A DNA stretch of 7,250 nucleotides from an uncultured Coriobacteriaceae bacterium. Its GTDB lineage: Bacteria > Actinomycetota > Coriobacteriia > Coriobacteriales > QAMH01. Location: NCBI GenBank assembly GCA_902783175.1, contig CACZQA010000234.1, forward strand, positions 1 to 7,250, written 5' to 3'. Made by a program: the position numbers and the translations under genes. Shown here piece after piece: positions 1 to 4,877 of this stretch. The notes beneath the pieces are model-generated. The model saw nothing but the letters and a program-made list of their open reading frames with translations, did no database searches and had not been told where the DNA came from. Numbering within the stretch: position 1 is the first letter of the stretch; every line of letters starts with the position of its first letter.

Positions 1-46
1 AGCCCGAGCGGTATGATGGGCAGGCACTACCCGAGGTTAGCGAGGT

Positions 47-52
47 AAGGAG
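47..52 (+). promoter_or_regulatory. Ribosome binding site of the first gene
   Basis: AAGGAG lies 11 bases before the ATG at 64. An in-frame TAA at 46-48 overlaps it, so the first gene cannot start further upstream and the ATG at 64 is well fixed. No convincing promoter is visible in the 46 bases before it. The promoter may lie outside the window, or this gene may be co-transcribed with something upstream. Confidence 0.7.
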
Positions 53-63
53 ACCCGAACGCA

Positions 64-1083
64 ATGATCGAACAGTCGCAGTCTGGCGCGCCGCGCGCGA
101 TTGCCATCGCCGTCGTCATCGTGCTCGTTCTTATCGTCGGCATTGCGACGGGATACTTCGTTTACCGGCAGGTGCAGTACAACGACACGCACCGTCCCCA
201 GGCGGTGACCTTTACCGTCAACCTGCAGAACTACGGCTCCGACGACACGCCCATCCCGCTGCACGTTGTTGGTACGGATCTTGATGGCAAACCCGTCGAC
301 ACGGAGGTCTACGTCAACTCCGATGGCACGGGCGCGGAAATCCTGATCGGCACGTACACGGCAACGATCAGCGAGTCGCCGCTCACAAACGACGGAAAGA
401 TCTACTACGGCTCGGGCACCGAGCTCAACTTCTCGGTGGTTGAAGAGGCCAAGACCCCGGGTGTCTTCTCCGACGGCTTCACGGACGATTCCGAGACCAC
501 CATCCAGATGTATGAGGTGGCGCCCCTCGACATCCAGGAGAGCTGGGTCACGAACGCCTACAACGCAGCAGTCAAATCGGGCTTCGACCAGAGCAAAGCG
601 TACGAGTACCGCGAGGCCGCGCTCAAGGCGCACGAGGACGCGGTGAACAAAAAGCAAGTCGAGCAGAACAAGCAAAGCCAGGCGCAGGCGACGCAAAAGG
701 CCGCGCAGCAGACGAGCGATGCCGAGGCGAAGGCCATCGAGGGCGCGACCTGGTATGCGGGCAATCTGGGGACGGACGGTATCACCGCCGTCTCGCGCGA
801 CGGGGCCAACTTCACGGTGGCGGGCAAGACGATGACGGCGCCGACGCAGGAAGACGCCCGTCTCAACACCAATACGACCGATGTGAAGGAGACGTCGCTC
901 AAGTTCCCGCTTGCGAGCAGCTGCTTCTACTTCCAGATCTCGCCTTCGGGGACGAAGAGCGCCGTCGAATCAGATCCCTTCTACAACGGGATGACCACCA
1001 AGATCAGCGGCAACAGCGACCAGCGCCTGGTCTGGGCGGTCAAGAACAACTCCGTCGTGGCGGTCTACCTGTACGAGTACTAG
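64..1083 (+). CDS. Membrane-anchored extracellular protein, paralog of the gene at 1722-3197
   Basis: The function is unknown. The 339-residue product has a short cytoplasmic N terminus, one hydrophobic helix at about residues 12-34 and a large outer part, giving N-in/C-out topology with no obvious signal-peptidase site. Residues 48-126 look like a beta-sandwich module with a prealbumin/Cna_B flavour, including G-T-Y-T-A at 96-100 and S-P-L..D-G near 105-111. A conserved helix follows at 172-194 (S-G-F-D near its start), then a Gln/Ala/Lys-rich stretch at 196-224, then a C-terminal domain opening with W-Y at 230-231. The same order of modules, with recognisable matches, occurs in the outer half of the protein at 1722-3197, but this copy lacks the zinc ribbon and acidic linker. 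Cys287 is the only cysteine. The stop at 1081-1083 is followed closely by the hairpin region at 1085-1143. The reading frame is confident; any role in envelope sensing or scaffolding is a guess. Confidence 0.9.
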   Translation: MIEQSQSGAPRAIAIAVVIVLVLIVGIATGYFVYRQVQYNDTHRPQAVTFTVNLQNYGSDDTPIPLHVVGTDLDGKPVDTEVYVNSDGTGAEILIGTYTATISESPLTNDGKIYYGSGTELNFSVVEEAKTPGVFSDGFTDDSETTIQMYEVAPLDIQESWVTNAYNAAVKSGFDQSKAYEYREAALKAHEDAVNKKQVEQNKQSQAQATQKAAQQTSDAEAKAIEGATWYAGNLGTDGITAVSRDGANFTVAGKTMTAPTQEDARLNTNTTDVKETSLKFPLASSCFYFQISPSGTKSAVESDPFYNGMTTKISGNSDQRLVWAVKNNSVVAVYLYEY

Positions 1084-1084
1084 C

Positions 1085-1143
1085 GCTTCCGAAGAAGCGG
1101 CGGATGAGCTGCGGGCCAGCGGCTCATCCGCCAGCTGGCCCGC
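1085..1143. terminator. Interleaved inverted repeats between convergent genes, likely bidirectional terminator
   Basis: The 72-base gap between the convergent stops of gene 1 and yqeY is almost wholly inverted repeat. A small hairpin occupies 1085-1098 (GCTTC, CGAA loop, GAAGC). Two perfect repeats then interlock. Pair A is 1099-1109 with 1122-1132 (11 bp, GGCGGATGAGC). Pair B is 1111-1120 with 1134-1143 (10 bp, GCGGGCCAGC). The loop of A contains the left arm of B. There is no clear T-run on either strand, so this is not a textbook intrinsic terminator, but the position between two facing genes makes termination or 3'-end protection the likely job. Confidence 0.6.
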
Positions 1144-1155
1144 CCGCATAGCTCC

Positions 1156-1602
1156 CTAGCCGAGCTTCGCCTTTGCGAACGCCGCAGCGGCACCTTTGTC
1201 GAAATTGCCGTCGGTCGCCGCGGTGAGCGCGCCCATGACCTTGCCCATGTCGCGCAACGAAGTCGCGCCGGTCTGCTCGATGGTCTGCGCGACCAGAGCC
1301 TCGAGTTGCTCGCCCTCGAGCTGCGCGGGAAGCATGCCCTCCAAGATCTCGATCTGGGCGGCGAGGCGCTGGGTGCGCTCCTCGTCGGTGCCCGCCTTGA
1401 CGGATGCCTCGTGGGTCTCGCGTGCCTGCTTCAAGGTTCTCTTGAGCGAGGCGGTCACGTCCTGCTCGGTCACCTCGTCGCGCCCTTCGTCCTTGACGGT
1501 GGCATCGACGTCGCCTTTGACCTGGCGGATGATGGCAAGGCGGTCTTTGTCCTTTGCCTTCATCGCGTTTTTCATCTCTTCCTTGAGTTCTGCATAGTCC
1601 AT
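1156..1602 (-). CDS. yqeY: YqeY/GatB-like domain protein
   Basis: The product is a 148-residue soluble protein of the GatB/YqeY family. The family resembles the C-terminal tRNA-associated domain of the amidotransferase subunit GatB; its exact cellular role is not settled. Visible family features are an opening lysine-rich helix with K-A-K-D-K-D-R-L (residues 15-22), the E-I-L-E-G-M-L-P segment before residue 92, and the diagnostic S-L-R-D-M-G-K-V-M-G at about 115-124. The length matches the usual 145-150 residues. The frame stays open upstream, but the ATG at 1600-1602 is chosen because AGGAG (1613-1617 on this strand) sits 10 bases before it, the family normally starts here, and the longer frame would run through the divergent promoter. 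It faces gene 1 and diverges from the zinc-ribbon gene at 1722. It looks complete and ordinary. Confidence 0.93.
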   Translation of the reverse strand: MDYAELKEEMKNAMKAKDKDRLAIIRQVKGDVDATVKDEGRDEVTEQDVTASLKRTLKQARETHEASVKAGTDEERTQRLAAQIEILEGMLPAQLEGEQLEALVAQTIEQTGATSLRDMGKVMGALTAATDGNFDKGAAAAFAKAKLG

Positions 1603-1654
1603 CTTGGGAATGCTCCTCTCGTGTATACGCATTGTTGTCGATTCGGTTGCCGGC

Positions 1655-1690
1655 ATTTGATTGTAATCTTGCGACGTTACAATGTGATGC
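1655..1690. promoter_or_regulatory. Symmetric divergent promoter/operator between yqeY and the zinc-ribbon gene
   Basis: ATTGTAA at 1660-1666 and TTACAAT at 1677-1683 form a perfect 7-bp inverted repeat separated by 10 bases. Each arm contains TACAAT read outward, a good -10 match: 1678-1683 for the plus gene and 1660-1665 (complement) for yqeY. Predicted starts would leave leaders of roughly 30 and 50 bases. On the plus strand a weak TTGATT (1657-1662) or TTTGAT (1656-1661) lies 15-16 bases upstream of the -10 and overlaps the yqeY -10; no good -35 is seen for yqeY. The two promoters would therefore share bases. Calling it a promoter is inference from motif and position. Confidence 0.45.
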
Positions 1691-1709
1691 CACGACGGTC
1701 GCCAGGCTG

Positions 1710-1716
1710 AAGGAGG
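1710..1716 (+). promoter_or_regulatory. Ribosome binding site that fixes a GTG start
   Basis: AAGGAGG is followed after 5 bases by GTG at 1722-1724. This selects GTG over the upstream in-frame ATG at 1632, which has no such site and would place 30 unrelated residues before the zinc ribbon. The ATG at 1717 is in another frame. Confidence 0.85.
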
Positions 1717-1721
1717 ATGCG

Positions 1722-3197
1722 GTGTATTGCAAAAACTGCGGTAAGCGCGTGAACGAGGGGGAGCGGTTCTGCGCATCGTGCGGCGCCCCGGTTGCCGGCG
1801 ATTCAGCAGACGTGACGGCGCATCTCGACCCCGATGAGACCGTCATCGCCTATCCCGAAGGCACCGCGCCTGCAAGCACCGACGAGACCGACATCATCTA
1901 CCATGCTGCCCCCGGGTCCGCTGCCCGTCTGGACGACACCCTCATCACCCACTCCGACGACACCCTGCTCGTGAGCAGCCCCGTGGCATCCGAGGCGTCT
2001 GCCGATGCGGCGCCCGATGACGTCGCGGCGCATGAGGCGGATGCTGCCCCTCAGTCCCTCGAAAGCGAGGACGAAGACGAGGTGGGGGATGCGGCGTTTG
2101 CCCCCAAGGAGGGCAACTACATGCCGACCGTCGCCATCCCGACGGTCTCTTCGGCGAACGACGAGACGACGGACGCTTCGGATGGTGCGGGCAAGCCGCC
2201 GTCTGCCAAGCCCAAGGCGCGCAAGCCGCTCATCATCGGCATCGTCATCGCGGCGATTGCCGTCGTGGCGGTGCTCCTCGGCGTCTTCGTCTCCGGAAAC
2301 CTGGTGCCTGCGCCTACGAGCACCGTGGTCAACGTCAGGTTCTCCATCGACGCGCCGGGCTACGATTCGAGCGATTCTGCGCTTCCCGTCGAGGTGACGG
2401 GCACGACGTCGGGTGGCTCTGCCTACGACCAAGACTTCTTCATCGACCCCGGCGGAAACGGCGTGGAACTCGCGCCTGGCTCGTATTCGCTCGCAGTCAA
2501 GGCATCGCCGCTGCTCGACGACGGCAACCTGTACACGGTTCCCTCGAGCGGGCTTTCGTTCGAGATTCCGCAGGCGGTCCAGGATGGGGCGACGTTCGAG
2601 GTGCCCAACGGCACGATCTCGCTGAGCTACGCGTCTCCGGCCGATATCACCGACGCGCAGATCGACAGCTCCTACGACATGGCCATCACTTCCGGCTTCG
2701 ACAAGGCGACGGCCGACGCGTACAAGAAGGCGCTCGTCAAGAACCGCGACGAGGCGGTCGCTGCCAAGAAGGCGGCAGACGAGAAGGCGGCAGCGCAGGC
2801 GGCGCAGCAGGCAGCGGCGGCAGAGGCCGCCAAGAAAGCTGCCGAGGAGGCCGCGAAGCCCGTCACCTGGTACCGTGCCACCGCCCATGCGCCCTCTCGG
2901 GCGGACGAGGCGGTCATCTACTCCCTGTCTGCCTCGGGCAACACGCTCACGGCGGATGCCGCGTTCGAGGATGCGGCCAGCTACGAGGGGCTCGCCAACG
3001 TGAAGGCGCCGCAGGCGCGCAAGACCTATAGCTTTACTCTCACGAAGGACACGAAGTGCTACTCGGTGGGCGGCGAGGGCGCCCCGCAGCAGATTTCGAT
3101 CGACCAGGTGGCCCAGGCGGTTTCGAGCCAAAGCGGTCTGGGCGTCATCATCGAGGTGCGCGGGGACAATGTGCTCGAGGTGCGTTTGGCAAGCTAG
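1722..3197 (+). CDS. Zinc-ribbon, acidic linker, single membrane helix protein with extracellular sensor-like module
   Basis: The 491-residue product is of unknown function. It opens with a four-cysteine zinc ribbon (C3-x2-C6 and C17-x2-C20). A long acidic, Ala/Thr-rich linker (about 25-158) repeats the pattern Asp-Asp/Glu-Thr at T40, T56, T73, T81 and T149. A proline/lysine patch (159-169) precedes one membrane helix at about 170-190. The outer part has a beta-sandwich-like module (about 200-282), a conserved helix starting S-G-F-D at 324, an Ala/Lys/Glu-rich helix (347-379), and a C-terminal domain beginning V-T-W-Y at 381-384. From about residue 200 onward it parallels gene 1. The zinc ribbon-membrane-outside order resembles TcaA/YvbJ-type proteins, but no specific family is claimed. 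It starts at GTG on the strength of the AAGGAGG site. Transcription probably comes from the divergent element at 1655-1690. The open frame is very secure; the role is not. Confidence 0.92.
   Translation: MYCKNCGKRVNEGERFCASCGAPVAGDSADVTAHLDPDETVIAYPEGTAPASTDETDIIYHAAPGSAARLDDTLITHSDDTLLVSSPVASEASADAAPDDVAAHEADAAPQSLESEDEDEVGDAAFAPKEGNYMPTVAIPTVSSANDETTDASDGAGKPPSAKPKARKPLIIGIVIAAIAVVAVLLGVFVSGNLVPAPTSTVVNVRFSIDAPGYDSSDSALPVEVTGTTSGGSAYDQDFFIDPGGNGVELAPGSYSLAVKASPLLDDGNLYTVPSSGLSFEIPQAVQDGATFEVPNGTISLSYASPADITDAQIDSSYDMAITSGFDKATADAYKKALVKNRDEAVAAKKAADEKAAAQAAQQAAAAEAAKKAAEEAAKPVTWYRATAHAPSRADEAVIYSLSASGNTLTADAAFEDAASYEGLANVKAPQARKTYSFTLTKDTKCYSVGGEGAPQQISIDQVAQAVSSQSGLGVIIEVRGDNVLEVRLAS
2760..2858 (+). 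repeat. Low-complexity Ala/Lys/Glu-encoding segment
   Basis: Within the zinc-ribbon gene, residues 347-379 are almost only Ala, Lys, Glu, Gln and Asp, encoded by repeated GCG/GCA/GCC and AAG/GAG codons. A long charged helix that spaces the two outer domains is the natural reading. Gene 1 has a Gln-rich counterpart at residues 196-224, so the spacer is conserved in place but not in sequence. Such DNA is prone to length change by slippage. Confidence 0.6.
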
Positions 3198-3206
3198 GGG
3201 CTTGCC
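3188..3206 (+). terminator. Hairpin spanning the stop codon of the zinc-ribbon gene
   Basis: GGCAAGC (3188-3194) and GCTTGCC (3200-3206) form a perfect 7-bp stem with a 5-base loop TAGGG that contains the TAG stop. No T-run follows, so efficient termination is doubtful; it may weaken read-through into the next gene or stabilise the 3' end. In the rest of the 103-base gap, TAGACT at 3231-3236 could be a -10 for the next gene, but no partner -35 was found. Confidence 0.35.
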
Positions 3207-3300
3207 CACGGGACCTTCAAACTCGTGCTCTAGACTGAAGCGGCGCACGTGGAACAAACGACACGATCAATCAACAAAATGACGGCGAGAGGAAACAGAC

Positions 3301-4257
3301 GTGGCACAACAGGAGCAGGCCCCCTCGGGCACGGACTCGAAACAGCCCAAAGACCTCGACGTAGGCGAATACGCCGAGAGCTTCGGAGCGCTCAAGACGA
3401 GCATGTCGCAGGGCCGCGACCTGAGGAAGCGCAAGGCAGACCTCAAGGCGTATCGAGAGCAGACGGCAAAGGACAAGGCAACGTACGAGGACGAGGCGAA
3501 CATCCTCGCCAACTACGACCAGGTCGTCGGCGAGCAGCGTGATCTCATCGCAAGCACGCAGCGCGAGCTCGACGTCCAGGCCGAGCACATGGACCGGCTG
3601 AATGCCGATCTGGCGCAGGCCAAAGGCGATCTGGCGACCACCCGCAGCCATGACGAATCGGCGCTCGCAGACCTCAAGCGCGAGCTCGACGCCAAGGTGA
3701 AGGCGTCAGAATCGGCATACGACCAGGCCAAACGCGCAAGCGAGCAGGCAAAGACGCGTCACGAGCAGGCGCAGGGCACTTCTTCCGAAAGCGAGATGCT
3801 GGAAGTGCTCGAGCGCGCCGATCAGCAGAAGGCGGCGGCCAAAGACGCCTTCAAATCCGAGCGTGACACCGCCAAGCGTGCCTACAAGAAGCAAAAAGAC
3901 GCATTCGACAAGGCGGAAAAGCCCCTCGAGACGAAGGTCGGCAAGCTCGAGGACGAGGTTAAGCAGCTGAGCGCCGCCATCACGAAGAACCGGGGTACCA
4001 TCGCCGCGGCGCAGCAGCGAGTCGCGTACTGCGAGCAGGTGCATGACGACCCCGCACGGGTCGAGACGCTCAAGGCCGAAATCGAGCGTCGCGAGGCTCA
4101 GGAGCAGCGCATGCAGGCAGACATCGATGAGCTCGCCGATCAGCGTGCCGAGGTCAAGAAGTCGACCGGTAAGGCGAAAGGCGCACTCATCGCCCTTGCC
4201 GTACTCGTGGTCGTCATCATCGTCGCGATCGTCGTCGTGACGACGCGTGGCTTCTGA
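3301..4257 (+). CDS. Tail-anchored coiled-coil membrane protein
   Basis: The function is unknown. The 318-residue product is nearly all charged helix with heptad-like patterns from about residue 25 to 290, apart from breaks near 158-165 (Gly/Ser-rich) and 248-252. It ends in one hydrophobic helix at about 295-313 (mostly Val, Ile, Ala, Leu) and a five-residue tail. There is no signal sequence, so the bulk should be cytoplasmic and held to the membrane by its C terminus. Cys244 is the only cysteine. The GTG at 3301 is supported by GAGAGGA (3286-3292) 8 bases upstream, and the following residues fit a soluble start. Similarity to SMC-like or tropomyosin-like proteins in a search would be compositional and should not be read as function. 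It lies 103 bases after the zinc-ribbon gene on the same strand and could be co-transcribed. It converges with the small zinc-ribbon gene, which has the same anchor layout. Confidence 0.9.
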   Translation: MAQQEQAPSGTDSKQPKDLDVGEYAESFGALKTSMSQGRDLRKRKADLKAYREQTAKDKATYEDEANILANYDQVVGEQRDLIASTQRELDVQAEHMDRLNADLAQAKGDLATTRSHDESALADLKRELDAKVKASESAYDQAKRASEQAKTRHEQAQGTSSESEMLEVLERADQQKAAAKDAFKSERDTAKRAYKKQKDAFDKAEKPLETKVGKLEDEVKQLSAAITKNRGTIAAAQQRVAYCEQVHDDPARVETLKAEIERREAQEQRMQADIDELADQRAEVKKSTGKAKGALIALAVLVVVIIVAIVVVTTRGF

Positions 4258-4331
4258 TGCCGCATGCTGGCGCGGGCCACGGCTGCCGGAAAATCATGTT
4301 CGGCACCCGCTCGAACTGACCAGAGATAACG

Positions 4332-4378
4332 AAGAGAGCCGGAAAGGACGTGCCTTTTCCGGCTCTCTTGTATTGTTG
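4332..4378. terminator. Intrinsic terminator between convergent genes
   Basis: AAGAGAGCCGGAAA (4332-4345) pairs perfectly with TTTCCGGCTCTCTT (4356-4369), a 14-bp stem with a 10-base loop, followed by the T-rich GTATTGTTG on the plus strand. It ends the coiled-coil gene. The complement also has a T-rich tail (TTCGTTATC), so it can plausibly serve the small zinc-ribbon gene from the other side. The remaining gap sequence (4258-4331) holds nothing else recognisable. Confidence 0.85.
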
Positions 4379-4398
4379 CGCGTATGTTGTGGTGACGC

Positions 4399-4659
4399 TT
4401 AGTTCGTGGGGGAGCCAGTCGTGAACGCGATGACCGCCATGACGACGACAACGACAACAGCGAGGATGATGCACGCGCGGGAGAAGCTGTGGGCGCGCTT
4501 GTCGATATCGGCGACGGCCTCGACGCCCTCCTGCTTGATTGCCGCCATACGCTCGGCGGCCTCCTTCTTGAGGGTGTCGACGTCTTTCAGGACAGATTTG
4601 CAATGAGGGCAGATATCGGTCTTATCGGGAATCTCTGCATTGCAAGTGGGGCATTTCAC
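4399..4659 (-). CDS. Small zinc-ribbon protein with C-terminal membrane anchor
   Basis: The function is unknown. The 86-residue product has a four-cysteine zinc ribbon at its N terminus (C3-x2-C6 and C17-x2-C20), the same spacing as in the protein at 1722-3197. A charged helix follows (about 25-58), then one membrane helix at about 62-80 with a run of six valines, and a short Thr/Gly/Ser/Pro/Asn tail. The predicted topology is ribbon inside, tail at the membrane. The GTG at 4657-4659 is preferred because GGGAGG stands 8 bases before it and the ribbon begins directly after it. It converges with the coiled-coil gene, whose C-terminal anchor is similar in composition and is also followed by Thr-Thr. 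It diverges from the GAF/GGDEF-like gene. The open frame, ribbon and anchor are clear. A zinc-binding adaptor that recruits a partner to the membrane is a guess. Confidence 0.88.
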   Translation of the reverse strand: MKCPTCNAEIPDKTDICPHCKSVLKDVDTLKKEAAERMAAIKQEGVEAVADIDKRAHSFSRACIILAVVVVVVMAVIAFTTGSPTN

Positions 4660-4667
4660 TTCGGGTA

Positions 4668-4673
4668 CCTCCC
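4668..4673 (-). promoter_or_regulatory. Ribosome binding site that fixes a GTG start
   Basis: Read on the minus strand this is GGGAGG, 8 bases before the GTG at 4659-4657. It is the strongest ribosome site nearby and decides in favour of the GTG immediately before the zinc ribbon. Confidence 0.8.
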
Positions 4674-4699
4674 AAAAATCTCCATATTACAGCAGTGCA

Positions 4700-4705
4700 A
4701 TTATA
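4700..4705 (-). promoter_or_regulatory. Likely -10 box for the small zinc-ribbon gene
   Basis: The minus strand reads TATAAT, a perfect -10 consensus, about 40 bases before the GTG start, giving a leader of about 34 bases. No good -35 was found at 16-18 bases, and the TG upstream is one base too far for a classic extended -10. In this GC-rich context a perfect TATAAT in the right place is still meaningful. Confidence 0.5.
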
Positions 4706-4834
4706 CGCATTCGCGCGCGGCAGCGGGCGACGAGCTTTGGACATGGGGATTGGCAGCTCGCATGAGGGCTCGGTTAGGTTGAATCGCAGGCGTGGCAGAC
4801 GGGCATTGGGCGCGCGCTGCCCGAGTGGGTCGGG

Positions 4835-4840
4835 TACTAT
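4835..4840 (+). promoter_or_regulatory. Possible -10 box for the GAF/GGDEF-like gene
   Basis: TACTAT sits about 38 bases before the ATG at 4878, giving a leader of about 31 bases. No -35 is recognisable, and a weak 5-bp hairpin (CCCGA/TCGGG, 4820-4834) abuts it. The rest of the 218-base divergent gap (4660-4877) holds the minus-strand signals at 4668-4705 and otherwise shows no gene or clear element. Confidence 0.3.
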
Positions 4841-4877
4841 AGGGCAAACGCGAATGGACGGGAAAGCGGAGGCGCAC

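Noticed and set aside
1..48. A possible tail of an upstream coding region ending at the TAA at 46-48
   Set aside because: The frame gives only 15 residues with codons (AGG, TTA) unusual for this DNA. A second frame through the same bases is equally open, so neither can be supported.
1124..1846. Long minus-strand frame overlapping yqeY in another frame
   Set aside because: The translation is Arg/Gly-rich, as expected from an alternate frame of high-GC coding DNA, and it overlaps a clearly recognised family member and two regulatory regions.
1803..3257. 484-residue open frame antisense to the zinc-ribbon gene
   Set aside because: It is rich in Arg, Gly and Val, has no recognisable domain and no ribosome site, while the plus-strand frame has a zinc ribbon, a membrane helix and a paralog. 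It is a high-GC shadow.
3249..3542. Plus-strand frame starting with ATG at 3249 and overlapping the coiled-coil gene
   Set aside because: It has no ribosome site, an Arg/Gly-rich translation and out-of-frame overlap with a gene that has a good ribosome site and coherent coiled-coil structure.
1624..4711. The 10-mer AATGCGTATA occurs upstream of both minus-strand genes yqeY (1624-1633) and the small zinc-ribbon gene (4702-4711)
   Set aside because: Before the small gene it overlaps a perfect -10, but before yqeY it would put the transcription start inside the ribosome site. Shared 10-mers are expected by chance in a window this size, so it is not claimed as a common promoter element.
4735..4830. 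Stretch with a GGTTGAATCGC that recalls a tRNA T-arm
   Set aside because: The 5+7+5 T-arm pairing fails and no acceptor or anticodon stem can be formed around it.
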